Source: an uncultured bacterium
GTDB taxonomy: Bacteria; Gemmatimonadota; Gemmatimonadetes; Longimicrobiales; RSA9
Length of the DNA stretch: 52,542 nucleotides
Assembly: GCA_937889645.1 (NCBI GenBank)
Contig: CALBZE010000092.1
Span: 1-52,542 of the forward strand
Direction: 5' to 3'
The first letter of the stretch is position 1; the number at the start of each line of letters is the position of its first letter. Shown here piece after piece: positions 24,876 to 33,108 of this stretch. The position numbers and the translations under genes were made by a program. A model generated the notes under the pieces. The model was not told the origin of the DNA. It made no database searches and was given only the letters and a program-made list of their open reading frames with translations.

Positions 24876-25655
24876 ATGAGACCGCTCGTTGCCGTCACCG
24901 CGACCGTCGTCCCCGAGGCGGGCCCGTACCAGCGTCCGGAGATCGCGCTCTACGCGATCTACCTGGGTGTGTTGGAGCGGATGGGCCTGGCGTCGGTCAT
25001 GATCACGCCGGCGCACGATCTCCGCTCCCTCCCGCCGCTCCTGGACCGTTGCGACGGCCTGGTCCTCACGGGCGGCGAGGACGTAGACCCGGCGCTGTAC
25101 GGGGAGGAGCCGAGCCCGCAGCTCGGGATCGTGAACCGTGCGCGGGACCGCGTGGAGCTGGCGGCGCTCGAGCTCGCGCTCGAGCGGGAATTGCCGATCC
25201 TCGCGATTTGCCGTGGGTGCCAGCTCGTGAACGTGTGCCTCGGGGGGACGCTGTACCAGGACATTCCGACGCAGCGGCCGGAGACGGTGCTGACGCACCA
25301 GCAAGTCGAGGCGTGGGAGCGGCGGACGCACCGCGCACGGATCCGGCGCGGCTCGCGCCTGGCCGGGATCGTCGGGAGCGAAGAGCTGCAGATCAATTCG
25401 TTTCACCACCAGGGGATCAAGGACGTGGCGGAGCGGCTCGAGGTCGTGGCGGTTGCCGAAGACGGGGTCGTCGAGGCGGTCGAGGCGCGGGACTACCCAT
25501 GGCTCATCGGCGTGCAGTGGCACCCGGAGCGGCACGAGGCGACGGCGCCGGAGACCGACCCCGACCGGCGCCTTCTCCTCGCGTTCCGCGACGCGGTCCG
25601 CGGTCGGGCGCGAGGGCGGGGCCCCGCGCCGACGCGGCGGCCGAGAGCGGCCTAG
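24876..25655 (+). CDS. Class I glutamine amidotransferase-like hydrolase (PuuD type)
   Basis: A 259-residue cytosolic enzyme of the gamma-glutamyl-GABA hydrolase type. The nucleophile elbow is ICRGCQLVNV with C112, and the catalytic dyad His lies in GVQWHPERHE. The LTGGEDVDPALYGE segment is characteristic. Family members split gamma-glutamyl amides in polyamine breakdown, but no other puu genes are here, so the substrate is open. It begins 35 bases after the phosphatase gene and ends 1 base before the P1 peptidase start, so it is almost certainly co-transcribed with the latter. Confidence 0.9.
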   Translation: MRPLVAVTATVVPEAGPYQRPEIALYAIYLGVLERMGLASVMITPAHDLRSLPPLLDRCDGLVLTGGEDVDPALYGEEPSPQLGIVNRARDRVELAALELALERELPILAICRGCQLVNVCLGGTLYQDIPTQRPETVLTHQQVEAWERRTHRARIRRGSRLAGIVGSEELQINSFHHQGIKDVAERLEVVAVAEDGVVEAVEARDYPWLIGVQWHPERHEATAPETDPDRRLLLAFRDAVRGRARGRGPAPTRRPRAA

Positions 25656-25656
25656 G

Positions 25657-26592
25657 ATGCCGGGGATCACCGATGTGCCGGGGATTCGCGTCGGTCATGC
25701 GACCGATGCCGAGGCGGCGACGGGGTGCACCGTCGTCCTGGGCCCGTTCCGCGCTGCGTGCGACGTTCGCGGGCTGGCCACGGGAACGCGCGAGATCGAG
25801 ACGCTCTCGGCCACGCACCTGGTCCCGCGCGCGGACGCGATTCTGCTGACCGGCGGCTCCGCTTACGGTCTCGAGGCGGCCGCGGGAGTGATGCAGTGGC
25901 TCGAGGAGCGCGGCGCCGGGTTCGACGCCGGCGTGGCACGCGTGCCGATCGTCCCCGCGGCGGTCATCTTCGACCTCGGCGTCGGCCGCGCGGACCGGCG
26001 CCCCGATGCCGAGATGGGCCGCGCCGCGTGCGACGCGGCGGGATCCGGTCCGGTCGCTGAGGGGAGAGTCGGCGCCGGTACAGGCGCGACGGTCGGGAAG
26101 CTGCGCGGGCTCGCGGGCGCCATGCCCGGCGGCGTCGGGACCTGGGCCGTCGAGGGGCCGGGGTGCACGGTCGGCGCGCTCGTCGTCGTGAACGCGATGG
26201 GCGATGTCCTCGACGCGAACGGCCGGATCATCGCCGGCGCACGCGACGAGCAGGGGCGCTTCATCGGCACCGAACGCGCCATCCGCGAGGGCGCCCTCTC
26301 CGACCGCGGCGTTCCGGCGCTCGGGATCGAGCCCGGACAGAACACGACGCTCGCCGTCGTCGCGACCGACGCGCCCCTCGGACGGACCGCACTCCAGGCG
26401 CTCGCACGCATGGCCGCGCTCGGCGTGGCACGACGCATCTCGCCCGTGCACACCACGTTCGACGGGGACGTGACGTTCGCCGTCTCCACCGCGACCGAGG
26501 CGCGCGAGCCCAGCCCCGCCCTCCTCCTCACCCTCGGCGTCCTGGCAGCATACGCCGTCGAGCGTGCCATCGAGCGCGCGGTCGCGGCCTAG
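25657..26592 (+). CDS. P1-family N-terminal nucleophile aminopeptidase (DmpA type)
   Basis: The 311-residue protein opens with the family signature GITDVPGIRVGHATD. It contains LLTGGSAYGLEAAAGVMQWLEERG and the self-cleavage region GQNTTLAVVATDAPLG, where T230 would become the N-terminal nucleophile after autoproteolysis. DmpA-type enzymes release N-terminal residues, sometimes D- or beta-amino acids, and hydrolyse amides and esters. The start was placed 1 base beyond the upstream stop because the longer frame overlaps that gene and is Arg-rich noise. Together with the neighbouring amidotransferase-like hydrolase it suggests turnover of unusual peptides. Confidence 0.9.
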   Translation: MPGITDVPGIRVGHATDAEAATGCTVVLGPFRAACDVRGLATGTREIETLSATHLVPRADAILLTGGSAYGLEAAAGVMQWLEERGAGFDAGVARVPIVPAAVIFDLGVGRADRRPDAEMGRAACDAAGSGPVAEGRVGAGTGATVGKLRGLAGAMPGGVGTWAVEGPGCTVGALVVVNAMGDVLDANGRIIAGARDEQGRFIGTERAIREGALSDRGVPALGIEPGQNTTLAVVATDAPLGRTALQALARMAALGVARRISPVHTTFDGDVTFAVSTATEAREPSPALLLTLGVLAAYAVERAIERAVAA

Positions 26593-26612
26593 ATCGGAAT
26601 GCAGCTTCGTAG

Positions 26613-27308
26613 ATGAGACGACTGATCCTCTTCGACATCGACGGGACCCTCCTCAGCACCAACGGCGCCGCGAAGCGCGCGTTCCACAGAGCGCTGCTGG
26701 AGGTCTACGGCGTGACGGGTCCCATCGCGACCCACCCGTTCGACGGGAAGACCGATCCGCAGATCGCACGCGAACTCCTGCGCGAGGCGGGGCTTACCGA
26801 CGGTCACATCGACCGGGGGCTCGAGGACCTCTGGCGCTGCTACCTGCGCGGACTCGCCACGGAGCTCGCAAGCCCGGGGCACGCGACCACCGTGATGCCG
26901 GGCGTGCACGAGGTCCTGAGCGCTCTGGCCGCGGAGCGGAACCACGCCGTCGTCGCGCTACTGACCGGGAACATCGAGCGGGGCGCCGCGCTCAAGCTCG
27001 GCGCCGTCGGGCTCGACGGCCACTTCCTCTTCGGCGCCTACGGCTCCGACGCCGAGCGCAGGGACGCGCTCCCGGCCATCGCCGTCCGGCGCGCCCTCGA
27101 GCACACCCGCCGCGAGTTCCGCGGGAAGGAGATCGTCGTCATCGGCGATACGCCCTTCGATGTTACGTGCGGACGTTCACTCGGCGTCTGCGCGATCGGC
27201 GTCACCACCGGTCGCTACGACGTCGAATCGCTCGAGGCCGCGGGCGCCGATCACGTGCTCCCCGACCTCTCCGACACAGGCGCGGTGCTCGACCTGCTCC
27301 TCGGTTGA
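26613..27308 (+). CDS. HAD-family phosphatase (phosphoglycolate phosphatase-like)
   Basis: A 231-residue HAD hydrolase. Motif I is FDIDGTLL with nucleophile D8 and general acid D10, motif II includes VALLTGNI, and motif IV is VVIGDTPFDVTCGRS. A helical cap sits between residues 15 and 90. The family covers phosphoglycolate and many other small phosphate esters, and the substrate cannot be told from sequence. The start is 20 bases after the P1 peptidase stop, and the gene ends 13 bases from the convergent membrane protein gene with no clear terminator between. Confidence 0.88.
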   Translation: MRRLILFDIDGTLLSTNGAAKRAFHRALLEVYGVTGPIATHPFDGKTDPQIARELLREAGLTDGHIDRGLEDLWRCYLRGLATELASPGHATTVMPGVHEVLSALAAERNHAVVALLTGNIERGAALKLGAVGLDGHFLFGAYGSDAERRDALPAIAVRRALEHTRREFRGKEIVVIGDTPFDVTCGRSLGVCAIGVTTGRYDVESLEAAGADHVLPDLSDTGAVLDLLLG

Positions 27309-27321
27309 GCTTCCGGTCGGA

Positions 27322-27861
27322 TCACTCGTTCCGCAGGATCTCGATCCCGCCGGGCAGCGGCTGCACCTTGACGTCCCGGATCACGCGCGCCGTGGCGGGG
27401 ACGACCAGCCCGGCCCGCTCCAGCCGGTCCGCCTGTTCCCCCGGGGAGAACAGCGCCACGCGGCCGACCACCCGCACCTCGTCGCCCGCCTCGACCGAGG
27501 CATAACCGGCGCCTTCCACATCCACGAAGACGATGTTGTCCCGCAGGTCCCGAAGCCAGAACCCCGCACGCGACGCTTCGCCCACAACCGCGCCGTCGAC
27601 CGAGACCGGCCGACCGAGGTCGTCCGTCGCATCGGGCAGCAGCCGGTGGAGTTCGACGATCGGGTCGTCTCGAACCACCCCCCCGAGTCCGGCCGTGGTG
27701 GAGCGCACCACGTCGGCGCGGCCAGCACCCACTCCGATCAACTCCGCCACCCCCCACGCGACCAGACCGAAGACCACGATGTAGATGAACCAGGTCCACC
27801 CCGTGCCGCTCGACTCCGAACCCCCGTGCACGTCGATCCGCGCTCCTTCCAGAGGTGCCAT
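27322..27861 (-). CDS. Membrane-anchored hypothetical protein with probable OB-like domain
   Basis: The 179-residue protein has one membrane segment (about residues 20-38, WFIYIVVFGLVAWGVAELIG), then a probable extracytoplasmic domain rich in short beta-strands (GAVVGEASRAGFWLRDLRDNIVFVDV and AGDEVRVVGRVALFSP). This strand pattern resembles OB-fold stress proteins, though I cannot assign a family. An alternative start lies 21 bases further up (27882). It is divergent from the dsbA-like operon, so a role at the envelope is plausible but unproven. Confidence 0.6.
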   Translation of the reverse strand: MAPLEGARIDVHGGSESSGTGWTWFIYIVVFGLVAWGVAELIGVGAGRADVVRSTTAGLGGVVRDDPIVELHRLLPDATDDLGRPVSVDGAVVGEASRAGFWLRDLRDNIVFVDVEGAGYASVEAGDEVRVVGRVALFSPGEQADRLERAGLVVPATARVIRDVKVQPLPGGIEILRNE

Positions 27862-27925
27862 GCCCACGGCGGGCACAAACATTTGACGCAAGGCATGTTC
27901 CAGGGAAAAAGCCGGGCCCGAGGGG

Positions 27926-27954
27926 TTGCAACGGTGTGGCGGTTCCGCCATCTT
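27926..27954 (+). promoter_or_regulatory. Putative promoter of the dsbA-VKOR operon
   Basis: TTGCAA (27926-27931) and CATCTT (27949-27954, continuing TG) are spaced by 17 bases, about 60 bases before the first start codon. The -10 region matches the CATCTT(T/C)G form also seen before the membrane-protein gene at 49743. Confidence 0.5.
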
Positions 27955-28014
27955 TGATCGGGCCCTGGGCGGTAAACGCCAGATAAGCGCTGTGCTCACA
28001 AGGAGATAACCAAG

Positions 28015-28731
28015 GTGGCTGTCCAGAAGAAGCCGGGTGCCGGATCGAGTCTGCGCACGTTCTACATCGCGCTGGCCGTCGTCGCGGTCGGAGGGATCGC
28101 CGCGCTCGGCTACGCGGTGCTCGGGAATCGGGGAGCGGCCGACAAGCCGGTGGAGCTGGTCGGCATCGAAAACGTGCGTCAGCTGTACGAACTGGCGAAG
28201 CCGGAGGTGCTGGGCGACCCATCGACGCCGGTGAAGATCGTGGAGTTCGGGGATTTCCAGTGCCCCGCCTGCCGCGACTTCGCGATGCAGGTCAAGCCGC
28301 TGCTGAAGGAGCGCTTTTTCGACACGGGGAAGGCGCACCTCGTCTACTACGACTTCCCGCTGATGGAAATCCATCCGCACGCGTTCCTCGCGGCGCGCGC
28401 GTCGCGTTGCGCGGCGGACCAGGGTCGGTATTGGGAGTACCACGACCTGATGTATTCCCGGCAGCACCAGTGGGCGTACAGCCGGACGTCGCCGGTCGGG
28501 GCGTTCACGGATCTGGCGAAGGAACTGGGCCTGGATGGCGGCGCTTTCGAGTCGTGCCTGAAGAGTGACAAGCACGCGGATGTCGTGACGGCGAACCGCC
28601 GGCTGGGCGAGGAGCTGCGTTTGACGGGCACGCCGACGTTGATCATCAACAACCGGCGGATCAACAACTGGTCGAACGTCGACGCGCTCATCCAGCTGAT
28701 CGAGACGAGCATCGGGGAGGGCGGCGCTTGA
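28015..28731 (+). CDS. DsbA-like membrane-anchored thiol oxidoreductase
   Basis: A 238-residue thioredoxin-fold protein with an N-terminal membrane anchor (about residues 15-37) and an extracytoplasmic DsbA-type domain. The active site is CPAC (C83, C86) in FGDFQCPACRDF, and the cis-proline loop is GTPTLIIN. It would introduce or shuffle disulfides in secreted proteins. The start is GTG, preceded by AAGGAGATAACC. The stop overlaps the TTG start of the VKOR gene, so the oxidase and its reoxidising partner are made together. Confidence 0.9.
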   Translation: MAVQKKPGAGSSLRTFYIALAVVAVGGIAALGYAVLGNRGAADKPVELVGIENVRQLYELAKPEVLGDPSTPVKIVEFGDFQCPACRDFAMQVKPLLKERFFDTGKAHLVYYDFPLMEIHPHAFLAARASRCAADQGRYWEYHDLMYSRQHQWAYSRTSPVGAFTDLAKELGLDGGAFESCLKSDKHADVVTANRRLGEELRLTGTPTLIINNRRINNWSNVDALIQLIETSIGEGGA

Positions 28732-29210
28732 GCTCGGCGGCGCCGGCCGAGACCCGGGTGGAGGCTGTGAGCGCGCCGTCGCCGCCGATCCATCGGATGG
28801 CGGTCGCGCTGCTGTCGCTGGTCGGCCTTTTCATCTCCGCGTACCTCCTGCTGCACAAGCTGGGAGCGATCGGCTCGCTGGCATGCGGCACGGGGAGCTG
28901 CGACACGGTGCAGGCGTCGCCGTGGGCGGTGTTCCTGGGCGTGCCGGTGCCGGCGTGGGGTGTGGCCGGTTACGGCCTACTGCTGGCGGTCTCGTTGGTG
29001 GGGCTGCAGCCGGGGCTGTGGGGGAGCCGCCGTGTGGGTCGGGCGCTGGTGGTCCTCGGCGCGGGCGCGTTCGGTTTCTCGGCTTATCTGACGGCGATCG
29101 AAGCGTTCGTGATCCACGCGTGGTGCCGCTGGTGCGTCGGCTCGGCGGTGGTCGCCACGTTGATCTTCATCTTCACGCTGGGCGAATTGATTCGGCCCGG
29201 GAGTCGTTGA
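28728..29210 (+). CDS. Vitamin K epoxide reductase (VKOR) family protein
   Basis: Bacterial VKOR proteins pass electrons from DsbA-like partners to quinones, taking the place of DsbB. This 160-residue protein has four hydrophobic segments (about 24-46, 66-92, 104-128 and 137-153). It has the loop cysteines C53 and C58 (CGTGSC) and the active CxxC pair C133 and C136 (WCRWC), plus the conserved Ser region VQASPWAVF. The TTG start overlaps the upstream stop and has GGGGAGG before it. It is not fused to a thioredoxin domain, unlike some homologues; the neighbouring DsbA-like protein supplies that function. Confidence 0.9.
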   Translation: MSSAAPAETRVEAVSAPSPPIHRMAVALLSLVGLFISAYLLLHKLGAIGSLACGTGSCDTVQASPWAVFLGVPVPAWGVAGYGLLLAVSLVGLQPGLWGSRRVGRALVVLGAGAFGFSAYLTAIEAFVIHAWCRWCVGSAVVATLIFIFTLGELIRPGSR

Positions 29211-29214
29211 GAGA

Positions 29215-29424
29215 ATGGGAAACGGAGGCCGGATCCCCGTGCGGATGGTCTTCGCGGATCGGGGATCGTTTCACGATGTGACGGTGCACCTGCCGGCGGA
29301 TGCGCTCGGCAGGTACGAGCGGCTGATCGATGCGTTGCGCGAGGACCCCGCGATCACGGGGGAAGTCTTCGTGGACGCCCACCGGTTGGTCGCGGCGTTC
29401 GTCGTCGACGATGACGACGATTAG
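29215..29424 (+). CDS. Small hypothetical protein with acidic C-terminus
   Basis: A 69-residue protein starting 4 bases after the VKOR stop, hence likely the third gene of that operon. It looks like a small alpha/beta fold (VRMVFADRGSFHDVTVHLPADALGRYERLIDAL, then VFVDAHRLVAAFVVDD) and ends in five aspartates. No cysteine is present, so a direct redox role is unlikely. No family recognised. Confidence 0.6.
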   Translation: MGNGGRIPVRMVFADRGSFHDVTVHLPADALGRYERLIDALREDPAITGEVFVDAHRLVAAFVVDDDDD

Positions 29425-29510
29425 GCGAGTCGGCGCGGCGTCGAACGGCGTTTCGTGGGCGGCGCGCCGCCGGTGGATCGATTCGGGCCCGTCCGCCAGG
29501 GACGGCCGCG

Positions 29511-29550
29511 AGCGGGGGCGGAACGGCTTCAGCGCCGTTCCGCCCCCGCT
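29511..29550. terminator. Perfect 17-bp hairpin between convergent Dsb genes
   Basis: The 17-base arm 29511-29527 (AGCGGGGGCGGAACGGC) pairs without mismatch with 29534-29550 around a 6-nt loop. The left arm lies in the gap, and the right arm and part of the loop lie inside the last codons of the minus-strand DsbA-like gene. It can stop transcription from both sides. Confidence 0.8.
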
Positions 29551-30212
29551 TTGCGTTGGATCGCTTCGTCGAGGAGCGCGCTCCACTCCTCGAAGCTCTT
29601 GAGCCCGACGACGACGGTCTCGCGGTCGATGACGAAGGTCGGCGTGCCGCTGACGCGTGCGGCCGCGGAGAAGACGACGTCTTCGAGCAGGAGCGAGGCG
29701 ACGCGATCGCCGAGGATGCAGGCCTCGAACGGCTCGGCCGGGATCCCGGCTTCGCGAGCGTAGGCGAGGAAAACGGGGTGCGGGTCCTCGGCGTTGGCCC
29801 AGCGGTCCTGCTCGGCGAAGAGGCGGTCGTGGAAGTCCCAGAACCCGTCGGCGACGGCGCCGGCGCAGAGCGCCGCCTCCGCGGCGACCCAGGCCCGCGG
29901 GTGGATCGAGGTGAGCGGCAGGTTCACGAACACCCACTGGACCTTCCCCGATCGGACGTATGCGCTGTCGAGGCGCGGGAAGACGTCGAGGGAGAAGCGG
30001 GCGCAGTAGGGGCACTGGAAGTCAGCGATCTCGAAGACGAGGATGGGCGCGTCGTGGGCGCCCTTGGCGCGGCTGGCCGCCGCGCGCTCGAGGACATCGG
30101 CATCCTGCGCCGCGAGCGGCGTCGCCGCGGCGATCGCGATGGCCAGGGCGAGGAAGACGCCGCGCTTCCTCGTACGCGTGCGGCGATGTCGATTCAACGT
30201 TCCGGAATCCAT
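29529..30212 (-). CDS. Secreted DsbA-like thiol:disulfide oxidoreductase
   Basis: The 227-residue protein has a long basic N-region (RHRRTRTRKR), a hydrophobic core and a signal cleavage site near AAQDADV (about 36). The thioredoxin-type domain follows with CPYC (C67, C70) in IADFQCPYCARF and the cis-proline loop GTPTFVID. It differs from the membrane-anchored DsbA-like protein 1.5 kb away in being soluble, and has a different CxxC dipeptide (PY instead of PA), which in this fold changes redox potential. The start ATG has GGAG 6 bases upstream. Confidence 0.9.
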   Translation of the reverse strand: MDSGTLNRHRRTRTRKRGVFLALAIAIAAATPLAAQDADVLERAAASRAKGAHDAPILVFEIADFQCPYCARFSLDVFPRLDSAYVRSGKVQWVFVNLPLTSIHPRAWVAAEAALCAGAVADGFWDFHDRLFAEQDRWANAEDPHPVFLAYAREAGIPAEPFEACILGDRVASLLLEDVVFSAAARVSGTPTFVIDRETVVVGLKSFEEWSALLDEAIQRKAGAERR

Positions 30213-30301
30213 AGGAGCTCCATCCGGTCGTTCCGTGCCCGTGGTGGCGGCCGAAGTCGGCCGGAAGGCCGCCCTCGAAGGCGGCGCGAGGCCCATCGGC
30301 A

Positions 30302-30844
30302 TCACACCCCTTGCTGCCGTGCGTCCGCGGCGTGCCGGGCCCGGTCGAGCGTCCACTCGTGTACCGGCGGAGGCGGCCAGGCGTTCCCGCGGGCCCGATG
30401 CAGGATTCGCTCCGCTTCCGCGCGTGCGATCGCCGCCGTCTGGGCGTCGATCCACCCCCGTTCGAGCGCTTCGGCGAACTCGTCCTCGTCGAGCAGCCGC
30501 ACGCCGCTCGCGGCGTCGAGCCAGACGTCGAGGAAGAGGTCCGTCGTCTCCCACGCGTCGCCGTCCAGGAACCGGACGGGGGTGAGGATGTTGGCGTAGT
30601 ATCCGGTGAACGTGCCGTCTGCCAGGTGGAAGCGGCCGATGTCGTACCAGGCGCCGGGGAACGTGAACCAGACCACGGGCGAGCCGTCCTCGAGGACGAC
30701 GTCGCCGTCCACGACGACCGGGCGGCGGAGCGACGTGCGGTCGTTCAAGGTAATCACGACGTCGTCGCACCGCGCCACGAGCCGCTGGACGTACGTCTCG
30801 CTCCGGTCCGGCGGACGGTGGTAATGGATCCGGACGTCCGCCAC
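30302..30844 (-). CDS. DUF402-domain protein
   Basis: A 180-residue protein with the DUF402 pattern: VVWFTFPGAWYDIGRFHL, GYYANILTPVRF, TDLFLDVWLD and LLDEDEFAEAL. Studied members (the S. aureus Ntdp type) hydrolyse nucleoside di- and triphosphates with these acidic residues binding metal, and other members occur as FomD in fosfomycin synthesis. I infer a phosphohydrolase of unknown substrate. The GTG start lies 2 bases after the FadB-like stop, so the two are co-transcribed; the longer open frame overlapping that gene is spurious. Confidence 0.8.
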   Translation of the reverse strand: MADVRIHYHRPPDRSETYVQRLVARCDDVVITLNDRTSLRRPVVVDGDVVLEDGSPVVWFTFPGAWYDIGRFHLADGTFTGYYANILTPVRFLDGDAWETTDLFLDVWLDAASGVRLLDEDEFAEALERGWIDAQTAAIARAEAERILHRARGNAWPPPPVHEWTLDRARHAADARQQGV

Positions 30845-30846
30845 GA

Positions 30847-33009
30847 TCAGGCGTAGAATCCCCGACCCGCTTCGGCGTACTGCCGCAGCAGCGGCGCGGG
30901 CTGGAATCGGACGCCCAGCTCCCGCTCGTACCCCTCGAGCTTCTGGAGGACCGTGCGCACGCCGAGCGCGTCCGCGTAGCGGAGCAGCCCGCCGCGGAAG
31001 GGCGGGAAGCCGGTCCCGGTGATCATGGCGAGGTCGACCGAGCCGGGGTCGGAGACGATCCCGTCCTCGAGCGCCCGGGCGGCCTCGTTGACCATGACCA
31101 GGACGCAGCGCTCCTGGATGACGCGCTTGTCGAAGGGCCGACGCTCCGCGGGGACGGCGTCGCCGAGCTCCGCGTAGATCGTCTCGTCCACGCTCTTCTC
31201 CTTCTCGCCCTCGAACAGGTAGAAGCCGCGGCCGCCTTTCTTCCCGAGACGGGCGGTCTCGCTCAGCTTGACCAGCGCGGGCGCGGGGCGCATGCGGTCG
31301 CCGAAGGCCTCGTAGAGGATCCCGGCGACGTGGCGCGAGACGTCGAGCCCCACCTCGTCCAGCAGGCGGAACGGCCCCATCGGCATCCCGAAGTCGAGGA
31401 GCGCGCGGTCGACGTCCTCGATGCGCGCGCCCTCGGAGAGGAGCCAGCCCGCCTCGTTCAGGTACGGCGCGAGGAGCCGGTTGACGAGGAAGCCCGGCCC
31501 GTCGTTGACGATGACCGGCGTCTTGTCGAGCCGGCGCGTGAGGGCGAAGATCGTCGCCAGCGTCTCGTCCGACGTCGCCGCGCCGCGCACGATCTCGACC
31601 AGCGGCATGCGGTGGACCGGGTTGAAGAAGTGCATGCCGCACACGTTCTCCGATCGGCGCAGCCCGTTCGCCATCTCGGTGATCGAGAGCGCGGACGTGT
31701 TCGAGGCCAGAACGGCGGTCGGCGGCAGGTGCTCCTCGACCTCGGCGAGCACCTGCTTCTTCACGTCCATGCGCTCGACTACGGCTTCGATGACGACGTC
31801 GGTCGCGCCGAAGCCGGAGTAGTCGAGCGTCGGCGAGATGCGGGACATCGCGCGCTCGACGTCCTTGCGCGTCATCCGGCCGCGGCGGACGGACCGATCG
31901 AAGATCTGGCGGGCGTGCCGCAACCCCAGGGCGATCGCCTCCGACCTGATGTCCTTGAGGCGGACCGGGATCTCGCGGTAGGCGAGGAGCTGTGCGATCC
32001 CGCCGCCCATCACACCCGCGCCGAGCACGCCGACCCGGTCGACCGGCCTCGGTTCGGCCGCCGGCGCCGCCTTCTTCGCCGCCTCCATCAGGAAGAAGAC
32101 GTGGATGAGGTTCTTGCTGACCTCCGAGACCGCCAGCCGGCCGACCGTACGCGCCTCGAGCGCGAACGCTTCGTCGAGCGGGAGAGAGAGGGTCCGGGCG
32201 AGGACGTCGAGCGCCGCGAGCGGGGCGGGGTAGTGCCCCTTCGTTTCGCGCAGCACCTGCTTCCGGGCCATCCGGAGGATCAGGCGGCGACCCGGTGCCG
32301 TGTCCTCGAGCAGGCGCGCGCCCAGGCCGCGGCGCACGGCGGGCCGGCGCGGGCCGCGGTCGATCCGCTCCCACGCGAAGCGACGGGTCCGCTCGTCCAG
32401 GATCGCCGCCGGGACGACCTCGTCCACGAAGCCGATCCGCAGCGCACGCTTCGCCGAGATCGTCTTCCCCGTCACGATCATCTCGACCGCCGCGCGCAGC
32501 CCGACCAGCCGCGGCAGCCGCGTCGTCCCGCCCCACCCGGGGATGATCCCGAGTCGCACCTCGGGGAACCCGATCTTCGTCTCCGGCCGGTCGCTCGCGA
32601 TCCGGTAGGTGCACGCCAGCGACAGCTCGGCCCCGCCGCCGAGGCAGATCCCGTCGATCGCGGCGATGCTGGGGATCGGCAGCCGCTCGATCCGCCGGAA
32701 CACCTCCTGGCCCAGCCGGGATCCGTCTTCCGCCTCCGCCGCGTCCGTGACCGCGGCGATCTCCTCCACGTTCGCACCCGCGATGAACGAGCCCGGCTTG
32801 CCGCTCTTGACCACCAGTGCCTTGATGCGCCCGAGCCGGGCGCCTTCCTCGACCTCCGCCAGGAGCCCGTCCAGCCGTCGCATCACCTCCGACGACAGGA
32901 TGTTGACCTTCGATTCCGGCCGATCGAAGACGAGCCAGGCGACGCCATCGCCGTCAACGTCGAGCGAGAGCGCCGCCGCCGACGCCACTGCTTCGCGAGT
33001 CGTTGCCAT
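30847..33009 (-). CDS. FadB/FadJ-type enoyl-CoA hydratase/3-hydroxyacyl-CoA dehydrogenase
   Basis: A 720-residue beta-oxidation enzyme. The N-terminal crotonase domain (about 15-200) has both catalytic glutamates, E128 (GGGAELSLA) and E150 (GFPEVRLGIIPGWGGT), and the oxyanion glycines. The middle Rossmann domain (about 320-500) begins VGVLGAGVMGGGIA, and HFFNPVHRMPLVEIVRG carries the catalytic His. Two C-terminal helical dehydrogenase domains end near residue 710. The start at MATTREAVA removes a non-homologous extension. The thiolase partner (FadA/FadI) is not in the window, so it must be encoded elsewhere. Confidence 0.95.
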   Translation of the reverse strand: MATTREAVASAAALSLDVDGDGVAWLVFDRPESKVNILSSEVMRRLDGLLAEVEEGARLGRIKALVVKSGKPGSFIAGANVEEIAAVTDAAEAEDGSRLGQEVFRRIERLPIPSIAAIDGICLGGGAELSLACTYRIASDRPETKIGFPEVRLGIIPGWGGTTRLPRLVGLRAAVEMIVTGKTISAKRALRIGFVDEVVPAAILDERTRRFAWERIDRGPRRPAVRRGLGARLLEDTAPGRRLILRMARKQVLRETKGHYPAPLAALDVLARTLSLPLDEAFALEARTVGRLAVSEVSKNLIHVFFLMEAAKKAAPAAEPRPVDRVGVLGAGVMGGGIAQLLAYREIPVRLKDIRSEAIALGLRHARQIFDRSVRRGRMTRKDVERAMSRISPTLDYSGFGATDVVIEAVVERMDVKKQVLAEVEEHLPPTAVLASNTSALSITEMANGLRRSENVCGMHFFNPVHRMPLVEIVRGAATSDETLATIFALTRRLDKTPVIVNDGPGFLVNRLLAPYLNEAGWLLSEGARIEDVDRALLDFGMPMGPFRLLDEVGLDVSRHVAGILYEAFGDRMRPAPALVKLSETARLGKKGGRGFYLFEGEKEKSVDETIYAELGDAVPAERRPFDKRVIQERCVLVMVNEAARALEDGIVSDPGSVDLAMITGTGFPPFRGGLLRYADALGVRTVLQKLEGYERELGVRFQPAPLLRQYAEAGRGFYA

Positions 33010-33108
33010 CGGTGTCCGAGCTCCGATTCCAGGGTCTATTGGCAATACGGCCGGCCCGATCGCCGGGCCGGCCGTTGTCAGCACTGCTCCATGGGAGGTC
33101 TGCCGCGC

